Virus record (IMG/VR): IMGVR_UViG_3300032322_002461
Location: 1 to 44,536 of that record
Length of the DNA stretch: 44,536 nt
Reading direction: 5' to 3' (one strand)
Source of the DNA: a virus
The position numbers were made by a program, and so were the translations under genes. Shown piece after piece: positions 25,094 to 33,090 of the stretch (the first letter of the stretch is position 1; each line of letters starts with the position of its first letter). The notes under the pieces were generated by a model. The model was given only the letters and a program-made list of their open reading frames with translations, ran no database searches and was not told the DNA's origin.

Positions 25094-25604
25094 CTTTTTT
25101 GCGAGCTATTTTGCGAGATTCACACGGAGATAGGGGGCGCGACACATACAGCCATTCATATAACCCTAATATGTCCCCCTCCCACATTTCTAAATTAGCG
25201 TGAAATTCCTCGTGAGTAAGATTAAAAGCTTTAGTAAATGCGTCTGTAAGTTCCCATATGCGCTTTGTTTCTTCTTTCTCAAAGTCAGCAATAAGTCTTC
25301 TATAACGCTCAAGATCTATAGAAGTTTTGTTGATTTGTTCTCGGTGGTCATCTTTAGATAGATCCACTTTGTTTCGGCCTACTATGACGGCGGATTGGGC
25401 TTGCCAGTAATATGACGAGAATTCAAAGTCTCCATTAATGATTCGATCTTTAAGGGGCAAACGTTTACTTAGGGGGTCGTTATTGTCTGTGTGGGTTCTC
25501 CACCACATGAAACGATTGTAATTTAGTTTTTGGTATGAGGACAATTTAGCATTGACAATGTCCTCTGTGTGTTTAATGAAAGTATCTAAATAACAATAGT
25601 GCAT
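25071..25604 (-). CDS. Hypothetical protein
   Basis: The 177-residue protein is helical and rich in Trp and charged residues (FMWWRTHTDNNDP, FSSYYWQAQSAVIVGRNKVD, ERYRRLIADFEKEETKRIWEL), ending in a Lys-rich tail (RKKDGKSKKK). No family recognised. It has its own strong promoter at 25623-25654, so it is an operon head. Confidence 0.6.
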   Translation of the reverse strand: MHYCYLDTFIKHTEDIVNAKLSSYQKLNYNRFMWWRTHTDNNDPLSKRLPLKDRIINGDFEFSSYYWQAQSAVIVGRNKVDLSKDDHREQINKTSIDLERYRRLIADFEKEETKRIWELTDAFTKAFNLTHEEFHANLEMWEGDILGLYEWLYVSRPLSPCESRKIARKKDGKSKKK

Positions 25605-25622
25605 ATAAAACCTTTATTTATT

Positions 25623-25654
25623 TAAATATACGAACAGAGTTTTACATAGCCAAG
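25623..25654 (-). promoter_or_regulatory. Bacteroidota-type promoter
   Basis: Minus strand reads CTTGG-N19-TATATTTA, 18 nt upstream of the 177-codon hypothetical gene. Boxes and spacing match the other strong promoters in the window. Confidence 0.7.
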
Positions 25655-25660
25655 CTATTT

Positions 25661-26743
25661 TTAAAAATAAGTTATAGTGTTATCATTATTTTTTTTACTC
25701 TTGGGGGCGGTACTAAGAATCATATCTTTAAGTTTTTGCACCTCAGCATTTAATGCTGCTTTTTTCCCACCCTCAGCCGTTGTAAAACTATTTCCTATGG
25801 CTGATACTTGATTTATTACTGCTTCAATTTCTTCAGCTTCGACTACTCCATCTTTATCTAAGTCTAAAAAATGGTGTTGTTGTTCATTTACTTCTTTTTC
25901 TAAAGAGTCGTATGCATCTACTACTCGTTTCATATCTTCTATTTTTTCCTCCAACGGGTATTCCTTTTTGGGCAGCAATTGACTAAAAGCAAAATTAGCA
26001 GCTATTACAAGTGAAATGGCAAGGGGGTCAAATACAAATATTATAATTAATAAAAGCCAATTTACTATTTTATCCATTGAAACCCCTAATAAATTAGATA
26101 AATATTTTAAAGGGCCCAATTCACTTGAGGATTCGTTAAATACTTTAGTTTCTAATATTTTATTTTCTAAAGCAAATATAGAATCGTTTACTATATCTAA
26201 TTTATACGTTAATTTTTCCTCAGTTTTATTTGCTGATTCTATTTGCTTTATGCTAGAGTTATTTGACCTAACTACTAGATTGCCTTTTTTATCTGTGTAT
26301 TGGGTTACTGAACCTTTAGATAAGGTATTTTTAAAATTAGATAACGATTGTTTTTCTTGGATTATGTTATCTCTAGTTTGTTCGTATAATTTCTTTTTGG
26401 TTTCTAGAGCAGTAATTTGTTGTGTAGCTATTCCTTCTTTATTAGCAGTTGATTGGTATGCACTCGAAAGGTACCCGTATATCCCCATTGATGTGATTAA
26501 AACTAATACAACAGCGGCGGCTACTAGGTATGTTCTTAAAGCTCTATTAATTGAACCCCAATATTGGTAAAGCAATGATGCAATAACTAATTTAGCTACT
26601 TCAAGCGAAGAAGCCATTATTATTACTTGGGTACTTGCTCCAGCAAATAATTTACTTAAGCCACTAATCGAATAAAAAGCAGCTGATGCCGAAACCGATA
26701 GCGCTGAAAAGGCTATTAAAAAGGGAAATATTTTTTGTTTCAT
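25661..26743 (-). CDS. Multi-pass membrane protein with coiled coil and an EF-hand
   Basis: This 360-residue protein has three N-terminal hydrophobic segments (about 5-25, 38-60 and 71-92), a long coiled coil (about 108-200), another membrane segment (about 226-255), and a cytoplasmic or periplasmic C-terminus. That end contains a perfect EF-hand loop, DLDKDGVVEAEE (Asp294 to Glu305), which should bind Ca2+. It lies next to the holin-like gene. I recognise no characterised homologue. It may be a structural or lysis-associated membrane protein, or a superinfection-exclusion protein. The EF-hand is clear; its function is not. Confidence 0.65.
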   Translation of the reverse strand: MKQKIFPFLIAFSALSVSASAAFYSISGLSKLFAGASTQVIIMASSLEVAKLVIASLLYQYWGSINRALRTYLVAAAVVLVLITSMGIYGYLSSAYQSTANKEGIATQQITALETKKKLYEQTRDNIIQEKQSLSNFKNTLSKGSVTQYTDKKGNLVVRSNNSSIKQIESANKTEEKLTYKLDIVNDSIFALENKILETKVFNESSSELGPLKYLSNLLGVSMDKIVNWLLLIIIFVFDPLAISLVIAANFAFSQLLPKKEYPLEEKIEDMKRVVDAYDSLEKEVNEQQHHFLDLDKDGVVEAEEIEAVINQVSAIGNSFTTAEGGKKAALNAEVQKLKDMILSTAPKSKKNNDNTITYF

Positions 26744-26745
26744 AA

Positions 26746-27183
26746 CTATTCATTTCTGATTCCTTTGTGTTTATCTATTTTATCTAATATCTCGTTTAAT
26801 AAGCCCACTTTAATATATCCCGCCATTGAGGCATTTTTAAGAGCACTTACTAATTGAAATACCATAAAAGGTACAATAACCACTTCACTAAGCCAAGCTG
26901 TTCCTGCAAAACCTTTTTCTATCATTAAAACTGCAGACAAAATCATTATCCAAACAAAAGTATTTCTTAGTACACTTAATGCTTTATGGGTTTTAAATCC
27001 TTCTCTTTTTGTACCCGCAATTATACCAAATACCCCATCCAAAAACATTACACCAACTACAGCAGTGTATTGGTCTTGGTTATCCATATACAGCTGCATA
27101 AAGTAACTACATATAAAAGCACAAGCAGCAGATAAAGAAGTAATAGATAATATTATAGGATCAGCTAAGGCAGTATGTTTCAT
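26746..27183 (-). CDS. Holin-like membrane protein (phage holin 4 family-like)
   Basis: A 145-residue protein with three or four hydrophobic stretches (about 9-30, 40-58, 70-88 and 98-118) and a charged C-terminus (LLNEILDKIDKHKG). FLDGVFGIIAGTKREGFKTHKALSVLRNTFVWI has the D-x-x-x-G-x-x-A layout of phage_holin_4-type proteins. It shares one base with the GH19 endolysin gene upstream. It would make the membrane lesion that releases the endolysin. The call rests on layout and neighbour. Confidence 0.65.
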   Translation of the reverse strand: MKHTALADPIILSITSLSAACAFICSYFMQLYMDNQDQYTAVVGVMFLDGVFGIIAGTKREGFKTHKALSVLRNTFVWIMILSAVLMIEKGFAGTAWLSEVVIVPFMVFQLVSALKNASMAGYIKVGLLNEILDKIDKHKGIRNE

Positions 27184-27782
27184 TATTTTAATAGTGCGTA
27201 ATATTCTTTAAAGTGCTTAATACGATCAGGTAACCCAATTGTCCCACCATTAACTCTTTTAGTGATTGCTGTTACACTTGCATCGTCTGCACCTTTATCA
27301 GCTAAAGCATTTAAGCTATTACTTGACCAAAACCAAGCAGCTGATAATAAAGGATATTTAGTTGCTACTAAATCAGGATTTACAGCTATGTCTTCATTAA
27401 TGGCTTTACCGAAAGCTACATAATTATTTTTACCAGTTAACTGGATATATCCTCTACCTCTAAATTTATAGCCATCACCTGATGCTTCGTCTCCATTACC
27501 CATTCTGCTACCATAAACTAGGTTAGCAATTTTTTCAGGTTTTCTTTCGTATTGTAAAGCTTTAGCTTCGGTTGGGAAGTATTTTTTAAATATACCTAGC
27601 AAACCCTTTGCTCCATAGTTTAGATTTTCTTGGATTGCTTTAAAACCAGCACTTTCGTGCCCGCATTGAGCTAAAAAGTGAGATAATCTAAGAGCAGTGT
27701 CAATTTTAAAGGTTGACATTACAGAAGGAATTTGGGCAATTACGCCATCAGGAATATGTCCTTTAAGTTTGTTAATATCCAT
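27183..27782 (-). CDS. Endolysin, GH19-type glycoside hydrolase
   Basis: This 199-residue protein has the GH19 chitinase/lysozyme core: LRLSHFLAQCGHESAGFKAIQENLNY, with the catalytic Glu43 in GHES, then NLVYGSRMGNGDEASGDGYKFRGRGYIQLTGKNNY, typical of the FRGRGYIQLTG signature. It cuts peptidoglycan glycan chains. No signal peptide is visible, so it needs a holin to reach the wall; a holin-like gene lies directly downstream. It is co-transcribed with the 80-codon gene upstream. Confidence 0.93.
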   Translation of the reverse strand: MDINKLKGHIPDGVIAQIPSVMSTFKIDTALRLSHFLAQCGHESAGFKAIQENLNYGAKGLLGIFKKYFPTEAKALQYERKPEKIANLVYGSRMGNGDEASGDGYKFRGRGYIQLTGKNNYVAFGKAINEDIAVNPDLVATKYPLLSAAWFWSSNSLNALADKGADDASVTAITKRVNGGTIGLPDRIKHFKEYYALLK

Positions 27783-27784
27783 AA

Positions 27785-28027
27785 TTATTTCTTTTTAGAT
27801 GTTTTTTTAGATTTTGACTCTTCTTCAGATGAAGAATCAAAAGATTCGGATTCAGTTGTTTCTTCAGGTTGGGTTTCCGAAGCTTCAACTTCTTTTTTTA
27901 GATTATCAAATTTTTCGTCTAATTTAGTAGCTTCGGTTTTTGCTGTTTCTAACACATCAGCCACTTTTTCATCTAATTTAGTATTTGCAAACAAATACTT
28001 TAAAATAGCTTTAAAAATTTCCTTCAT
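27785..28027 (-). CDS. Small coiled-coil protein with acidic/basic tail
   Basis: The 80-residue product is a helical coiled coil (about 14-48) followed by a Glu/Ser-rich stretch (EETTESESFDSSSEEE) and a Lys-rich end (KSKKTSKKK). I recognise no family. It lies between the barrel protein and the endolysin, 2 nt from the latter, and has the second-class promoter candidate upstream. It could be a lysis accessory or cargo of the lysis operon. Confidence 0.5.
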   Translation of the reverse strand: MKEIFKAILKYLFANTKLDEKVADVLETAKTEATKLDEKFDNLKKEVEASETQPEETTESESFDSSSEEESKSKKTSKKK

Positions 28028-28037
28028 AAGTTTCTAA

Positions 28038-28052
28038 TTTTATTATAAATAT
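28038..28052 (-). promoter_or_regulatory. Second-class promoter candidate (ATATTTATAATAAAA)
   Basis: Same 15-mer as before the GIY-YIG gene, here 10 nt upstream of the 80-codon gene that starts the endolysin-holin run. Confidence 0.35.
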
Positions 28053-28924
28053 TAATTTTTATTTAAAAAGTACACTAGACCTAAATAAGTGTATTGCATT
28101 GCATCACCTTCTCCAGTATTTTGAAACGCATCTAATTTATCTGTAAAGTAGGTTTTAAGTTGTGTGCCCACATTTAACTTAGAAGATTCTGTTAATTTAA
28201 AATTAATTTCACCCCCTATAGAATTAAATACAGTATAAACCCCATTTCTTAAAGGCAATGTAGGGTAATTGGGGTTATTAAAAGTTGATCTATAGTACTT
28301 AGAAATTGATACCCCTTGTCCTAAAACAATACCAAATTCTAATTTATCTTTTAAAATAGGGGGGGTATTATAAACTAAGCTTAGTTGTCCTGAGTAGTAT
28401 CCAGCATTGAAGCTTTGTTTAAGCCAATCTTCTTTTTTTCCTCTTATCAATCCATATAGAAATTGGCCTCGTATTCCCCAGTTTTTATCTAATTTGTAAA
28501 TTGCAAATATGGAGCTACCATTGGTACCAATCATTTGATTTAAAAGTGATGTAGAGGTTGTCATATCTCCTATAACACTTAAGGCTCCTACATTTAATCC
28601 AACAGCCCATCTACTTTGTATAGGCTCGTTTTTAACTATGGTTTTGGTTACAACTTTAGTTATTGTATCTCTTTGAATTAGAGTATCTCTAAATACTAAA
28701 GTATCTACTAAAGATTTTAATTTAACTAAAGAATCAACCTTATAGGAACAATTGCTATTTACCTTTCTTAAACTGTCAAATAAAAGATTTATGTCTTCTC
28801 CTTGTTTTTTGGTCATAACGACCACTGTATCTTTACCTTCAATTCGTTGAATCGGATACGATTGGGACCAGCTTAAAAGGGGAAGAATAGATAGCAATAC
28901 TATCCACGATAGCTTTAGTTTCAT
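28052..28924 (-). CDS. Outer-membrane beta-barrel-like protein with signal peptide (possible o-spanin partner)
   Basis: This 290-residue protein begins with a signal peptide (MKLKLSWIVLLSILPLLSWS, with the mature end after SQS), then a Ser/Asp/Lys-rich periplasmic-style segment containing DTVVVMTKKQGEDI and the repeated DTLVFRDTLIQRDTITK. From about residue 105 it becomes beta-strand-rich (RWAVGLNVGALSVI, WGIRGQFLYGLIRG, LEFGIVLGQGVSI, LNVGTQLKTYF) and ends YTYLGLVYFLNKN, a terminal aromatic pattern typical of outer-membrane barrels. The gene overlaps the i-spanin-like gene by 86 nt, like Rz/Rz1 pairs. No lipobox is visible. Confidence 0.6.
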   Translation of the reverse strand: MKLKLSWIVLLSILPLLSWSQSYPIQRIEGKDTVVVMTKKQGEDINLLFDSLRKVNSNCSYKVDSLVKLKSLVDTLVFRDTLIQRDTITKVVTKTIVKNEPIQSRWAVGLNVGALSVIGDMTTSTSLLNQMIGTNGSSIFAIYKLDKNWGIRGQFLYGLIRGKKEDWLKQSFNAGYYSGQLSLVYNTPPILKDKLEFGIVLGQGVSISKYYRSTFNNPNYPTLPLRNGVYTVFNSIGGEINFKLTESSKLNVGTQLKTYFTDKLDAFQNTGEGDAMQYTYLGLVYFLNKN

Positions 28925-29204
28925 TTAGTTCTACAGTTAATTGTTGTTTTTCTTCTTGCAAAACTTTTTTTTCTTCTTGTAACATTACAATATCTTCTTT
29001 CATTTCAACAACCTTCTCGGTAGCAACATTATCTATTTTCTTAATTAAAAAATTTACTTTTTTTAATCTCTCTTGAGATTTTTTAAGTAATTCATTTAAT
29101 TCTTTTTCTTTAGGGTCTATAGGTTTAGGATTATCAGCTAACGCTACTGTTAACCCTATAATAGCCACGATAGCTATAATTGTATTTAAATTATTTACCT
29201 TCAT
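28839..29204 (-). CDS. i-spanin-like protein (one TM plus coiled coil)
   Basis: The 121-residue protein has an N-terminal transmembrane helix (about 7-24, TIIAIVAIIGLTVAL) and a long coiled coil (about 30-105, with repeated EEKKVLQEEKQQL). Its topology is that of an i-spanin: inner-membrane anchor with periplasmic coiled coil. It overlaps the barrel-protein gene by 86 nt, as inner and outer spanin genes do, and lies in the lysis region. Sequence identity to known spanins is not visible. Confidence 0.6.
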   Translation of the reverse strand: MKVNNLNTIIAIVAIIGLTVALADNPKPIDPKEKELNELLKKSQERLKKVNFLIKKIDNVATEKVVEMKEDIVMLQEEKKVLQEEKQQLTVELNETKAIVDSIAIYSSPFKLVPIVSDSTN

Positions 29205-29454
29205 TTCTCATTATTTCAAGCATTTCAACCTTACTAATAGTATAACCTAAAGCAGAATCGCTTCTACGAATATGCTCAGTTAATTGGTCAACTTTTTGGT
29301 TTAATACTACTACTTGATCATCGCATTTACTTACTTGACCTGAATAGTTCATTTTAATATCAATATAAAGGTATCCAATTGCTACTATTACTATAAATAA
29401 TAGCCCTTTAACTGGGTCTTTACTGAATTGTTCAAAAGTAATTGGTGTTTTCAT
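29191..29454 (-). CDS. Small membrane protein with coiled coil
   Basis: This 87-residue protein has one central transmembrane helix (VKGLLFIVIVAIGYLYIDI) and a C-terminal coiled coil (VVVLNQKVDQLTEHIRRSD), with start at ATG 29454; a longer TTG-initiated frame is less likely. It overlaps the i-spanin-like gene by 14 nt. Topology resembles another spanin or antiholin; function unknown. Confidence 0.55.
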   Translation of the reverse strand: MKTPITFEQFSKDPVKGLLFIVIVAIGYLYIDIKMNYSGQVSKCDDQVVVLNQKVDQLTEHIRRSDSALGYTISKVEMLEIMRNEGK

Positions 29455-29459
29455 ATAAT

Positions 29460-29711
29460 TTATTCTTCGGATTTTTGGCAGGTGCAATCATTTTTTTTAA
29501 AAATCTTGTCTGCGGATGCTAAACCTAATGCACCAAACGAAAGAGCGGCAACTGCATTAATTAATGAGTCGGCGGGTGCAATGCTTGAATCAGTGAATTG
29601 GTTGTGGTACATTGTAAAGCACAACATTAAGCCTGCTATAATACCAACAAATTGTTTTGATGAGAATTTTCCTTTTTCGTCTTGGAAAATTTGAGCAAAG
29701 AATTTTTTCAT
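29460..29711 (-). CDS. Small two-TM holin-like protein
   Basis: The 83-residue protein has two hydrophobic segments (about 21-37 and 49-68, SLINAVAALSFGALGLASA), a charged N-terminus and a Cys-rich tail (NDCTCQKSEE). Small two-pass proteins at the start of lysis cassettes are often holins or antiholins. It follows a terminator and leads the lysis region, so a promoter should lie in the preceding 75 nt, but I see no match to the TTTGG family. Confidence 0.5.
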   Translation of the reverse strand: MKKFFAQIFQDEKGKFSSKQFVGIIAGLMLCFTMYHNQFTDSSIAPADSLINAVAALSFGALGLASADKIFKKNDCTCQKSEE

Positions 29712-29785
29712 ATCTTTAGTTTTTAAGTGAAACCATAAGCAACCATTAAAAACTATTTAAGATAACATTCACCGATACATATCAT

Positions 29786-29809
29786 AAAAAAAGGTGCTCT
29801 CGCACCTTT
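29786..29809 (-). terminator. Rho-independent terminator after nrdA
   Basis: The minus strand has a perfect 8-bp stem, AAAGGTGC / GCACCTTT, with a GAGA loop, directly followed by a run of T. It lies about 22 nt after the nrdA stop and separates the replication-nrd transcript from the lysis region. Confidence 0.85.
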
Positions 29810-29831
29810 CTTATAAAAAAATCATAATTGT

Positions 29832-31556
29832 TTAGCTCTCGCACGAGACGCAATCCGAGAACCTTTGAAGGTTATCTCCTCGTAATACACTTTCTGTGCG
29901 TAAATAATACAAGGTTTTAATACCAAGCTTCCAAGCTTCTTTATGGACCATACTAATATCTTTGGGTGAATCGTTAGGGTCAAAACATAAATTTAACGAT
30001 ATGGCTTGATCAACATATTCTTGTCTAATAGCATTTTGTTTTACTATTTCAAGTTGATTGATTTCTTTAAATGTTAAAAATATTTCTTTTTCTTCAGGCG
30101 ACAATATATAATCTGGGAGTCCTAAAATTGAGCCTTGATCTTTAAGTATCTGATCCCATACGCTGTCTATATTATATCCTTTTTTCTCTAGTAGATTTTC
30201 AAGGATTTTATTGCGTTTGATAAATACTCCTTTTGCTGTTTTAAGATTGTATACGTTAGCAGGAATAGGTTCAATTGAGGGAGATACACCACCCGAAATA
30301 TGAGCGTTTGAAATTGTGGGTGCTATTGCTAAGTGGTGTGAATGTCTTAAACCTGTTCCTTTACACCATTCAGGCTCACCATAAATTTTAGCTTGATCGC
30401 GAGATGCTTTTAGAGCTTCGTCTTGTATAAATTTAGATATAATTCTAGTTAAAGAACTAGCTTGAATACCTACAAATGGTAATCCTTTTGATTGAAGCAA
30501 TGTATGCCACCCCAAAACACCAATCCCAATTGCTCTACCTTTAGTAGCAGAACGGATTGTGTTTTCCATAAATCTCATATTCTTACCTCTATCGATAAAC
30601 TCTTGTAATACACCTTCTAAGAACCAACAAGTTAATTCGGGTAATGTCATTCCGTTTTCAAACTTATAGTCTTTCCATTCATCCCATCTTGCTAGATTAA
30701 GAGATGATAGGCAACAAATAAATGAGTGGAGTTCGTCGCTATAAAGCGCAATTTCTGAACAGATATTTGTAAATTCTACCTTTAAATTGTTATTTTTGTA
30801 TGCTTGTGGGCTAGCATTATTAATGTTATCCTCAAACATAAGATATGGTTCGCCAGTTTCTAATCGCGATTTTAAAATTTCACCCCACAATCGCAGTGCC
30901 TTTGTGTCTCGATTTTCAACGCGTTTCATAAAACTATCGTCAATAACAACACATTGATGTAGATTTAAACACTGTCTATTTACATCACCCTTTGGACGAC
31001 GGATGCTTAAAAATTCTTCAATATCTGGATGGTTAATAGACAGGTTAACTGAAGCAGCACCTCTACGAACTGAGCCTTGATTAGTTGCTAGAATTGTTGA
31101 ATCGTATATTTTAGCCCAAGGTACAACACCTTCGCTTACGCCGTTGTCTTTAATAGGTTTGCCTCTTCCTCTAATACGAGACATTCCTATACCTACCCCA
31201 CCACCTTGTGAAGTTAGGCGCATTAGTTCTGAATTAGCATCGGCTATGCCTTCAATAGAATCTCCTACATTAATACCAAAACATGAGATGGGCATTCCGC
31301 GTTCTGTCCCCATGTTAGATAATACAGGTGATGCTAGACATAACCAATTTTTAACTATTGCTTCGTAAAAGTATGGTTGTAAGTCTTTACGTTTTAATCT
31401 GCGGGCTGCCGCTTTACTAACTCGTCTGAAAGCATCAAATACATCTTCATCAGGTAATAAATAACCTTTTGAAATCATACTGATTGCTATATCATCCATG
31501 TAGTTTGGAAAATTCTTGTCTTTAATCCAATTTGTTGTGTCTACTTGTATACTCAT
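29832..31556 (-). CDS. nrdA: Ribonucleotide reductase class I large subunit, compact NrdA
   Basis: This 574-residue protein keeps the class I catalytic parts: PISCFGINVGDS (redox Cys), EFTNICSEIAL (N-x-C-x-E catalytic triad), SFICCLSSLNLA (second redox Cys), KTLYYLRTES (Tyr pair) and the C-terminal SDCVSCES redox tail. It starts very near the catalytic barrel, so the 90-100 residue ATP-cone of typical NrdA is absent, along with the length needed for dATP inhibition; usual length is about 750. It reduces NDPs to dNDPs with NrdB, which is encoded just upstream with a methyltransferase-like gene between. It ends 22 nt before a terminator. Confidence 0.93.
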   Translation of the reverse strand: MSIQVDTTNWIKDKNFPNYMDDIAISMISKGYLLPDEDVFDAFRRVSKAAARRLKRKDLQPYFYEAIVKNWLCLASPVLSNMGTERGMPISCFGINVGDSIEGIADANSELMRLTSQGGGVGIGMSRIRGRGKPIKDNGVSEGVVPWAKIYDSTILATNQGSVRRGAASVNLSINHPDIEEFLSIRRPKGDVNRQCLNLHQCVVIDDSFMKRVENRDTKALRLWGEILKSRLETGEPYLMFEDNINNASPQAYKNNNLKVEFTNICSEIALYSDELHSFICCLSSLNLARWDEWKDYKFENGMTLPELTCWFLEGVLQEFIDRGKNMRFMENTIRSATKGRAIGIGVLGWHTLLQSKGLPFVGIQASSLTRIISKFIQDEALKASRDQAKIYGEPEWCKGTGLRHSHHLAIAPTISNAHISGGVSPSIEPIPANVYNLKTAKGVFIKRNKILENLLEKKGYNIDSVWDQILKDQGSILGLPDYILSPEEKEIFLTFKEINQLEIVKQNAIRQEYVDQAISLNLCFDPNDSPKDISMVHKEAWKLGIKTLYYLRTESVLRGDNLQRFSDCVSCES

Positions 31557-31598
31557 AATTTATATCTTTTTGTATTGAAAGAACTGTCCTCTGTGTAA

Positions 31599-32129
31599 TT
31601 ATTTTTTAAAAACTATTGATACTACATCTGGATCATCCTCAGATGATAATATTTCTTCTTTATCTATTTGTGCTTCTAATGGGGTATAATCAGAAAGATA
31701 AGGTAATATTTTCCAAATTTGATTTAATGATGTTTTTATTATTAAAATTCCTCCTGGTTTTAAAGAATTATTTATACTTTTCACAAGATTATTTTTATTA
31801 TTAATAAAATGTATAACACTAGATAGATTTATATAATCTTTAGGAGGTAAATTAAATTCATCTTCAAGATCTTGTTCTATAAATTTATTATCCCCATCAG
31901 GTTTTTCTATATCTACTACTATTGAATTAGGAATGGGGTTATCAGCTCCACCAAAATCATAGATTTTATTTGAGTTGATTTTTAATTTACCATATTTATT
32001 AATAATTTTAGAATTAATATTTACAGGAGCATTATTTTTATCTAAATAATCTAATAACTTATTTAAGCTAGTCGATTTAGTTGCTCTTTCATTATTAGTT
32101 TCTTTTAGTATATCAATTAATTTTATCAT
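31599..32129 (-). CDS. SAM methyltransferase-like protein with capsid-targeting-like N-terminus
   Basis: The 176-residue protein (ATG at 32129; a TTG 22 codons upstream is disfavoured) starts MIKLIDILKETN, almost the same as MIKLVDLLREN of the ParB-like protein at 17831-18247, ending in L-x-E, the T4 prohead protease site. The rest resembles a class I SAM methyltransferase: KIYDFGGADNPIP (motif I, degenerate), VVDIEKPD, INLSSVIHFI and SLKPGGILIIKTS (the post-IV strand). It lies between nrdB and nrdA, an odd place for a modification enzyme. It may be packaged and injected. Confidence 0.6.
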   Translation of the reverse strand: MIKLIDILKETNNERATKSTSLNKLLDYLDKNNAPVNINSKIINKYGKLKINSNKIYDFGGADNPIPNSIVVDIEKPDGDNKFIEQDLEDEFNLPPKDYINLSSVIHFINNKNNLVKSINNSLKPGGILIIKTSLNQIWKILPYLSDYTPLEAQIDKEEILSSEDDPDVVSIVFKK

Positions 32130-32139
32130 AGTTGTATTT

Positions 32140-33090
32140 TTATAAATCACTCCAATCTGCTGTTGATTTAGCATAATTTGTTGGACGTTGAGCAAAGAAA
32201 TCTTGGTGTGATTTTCCTGATGTTAAATGCCCAAACCATTCAATTTGTTTTAATAAATTAGGGTCAATATCGTTATAAATTGCTTTATATCCAAGTTCAA
32301 CCATTTTTTCATTTGCTCTTGCTTTAATATAGTTTTTAAGTTGTTCCTTGGTTAAACCTTCAATATTACCCATCTCAAATGCTTTATCAATAAAATCAAA
32401 TTCTAATTGAACTGATAAGTGACAAGCTTCAATAACTTTATCTCTCATACTATTGGTATCTAAATGTGGTTGTTCTTGGAGTAAAGTCCTAAATAACCAA
32501 CATCCGGCTTGTGAATGTAATGATTCGTCTCTTACACTCCACTCTACAATTTGTGCAGTACCTTTCATTAGATTGCGAAGTTGAAACGACATTAATACAG
32601 CAAATGAACTAAATAGATTTACACCTTCTGTAAAGGCCGAGAAAATAGCTAAGGATAATGCTCTTTCTTCTAGCGATTCGCCGGGCACTTCAATCAATCT
32701 TTCGATTTTGGCTTTTGATGCTTCGTCTTCTAAGAATGCTTGAAAGTTATCTAAACCAAGTTCTTCATTTAATCGTGCATAAGCTTCAGCGTGTATGCTT
32801 TCAAAATCAGCAAACGCACGAGCCATAGCTTGTATTTCAGGTTTTGGAAACCAAATAGATACTTTGGTTGACCAGTAATCGTTTACGTGAACCTCGGTTT
32901 GGGCAAATGATTTTAAAATATTACCTATAAGGTTCTTTTCAGATTCGGTTAATTTAAGTTTCCAATCGTTTAAATCAGACGCTAAAGGTATCTCATCAGC
33001 TAGCCAATGTGCTCGGTGTTGATTTTTGTAGTATTCAAATGCGGTTTGGTATTCGAATGGTTTATAAAATATTCGTGGTTCAGTTATCAT
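32140..33090 (-). CDS. nrdB: Ribonucleotide reductase class I small subunit
   Basis: A 316-residue NrdB. Metal ligands line up with E. coli by spacing: Glu66 (in TEVHVNDYW) at the position of Asp84, Glu97 and His100 (DFESIH), Glu155, Glu189 and His192 (RDESLH). The radical Tyr is kept at Tyr104 (ESIHAEAY). The unusual point is Glu66 for Asp, as in class Ic enzymes, but the Tyr that Ic enzymes lose is present. It pairs with the compact NrdA. It follows the gp41-like gene by 7 nt. Confidence 0.93.
   Translation of the reverse strand: MITEPRIFYKPFEYQTAFEYYKNQHRAHWLADEIPLASDLNDWKLKLTESEKNLIGNILKSFAQTEVHVNDYWSTKVSIWFPKPEIQAMARAFADFESIHAEAYARLNEELGLDNFQAFLEDEASKAKIERLIEVPGESLEERALSLAIFSAFTEGVNLFSSFAVLMSFQLRNLMKGTAQIVEWSVRDESLHSQAGCWLFRTLLQEQPHLDTNSMRDKVIEACHLSVQLEFDFIDKAFEMGNIEGLTKEQLKNYIKARANEKMVELGYKAIYNDIDPNLLKQIEWFGHLTSGKSHQDFFAQRPTNYAKSTADWSDL

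Noticed and set aside
26016-26570. 184-codon plus-strand frame opposite the EF-hand membrane protein
   Set aside because: All neighbours are on the minus strand and the frame is a shadow of the coiled-coil coding sequence.
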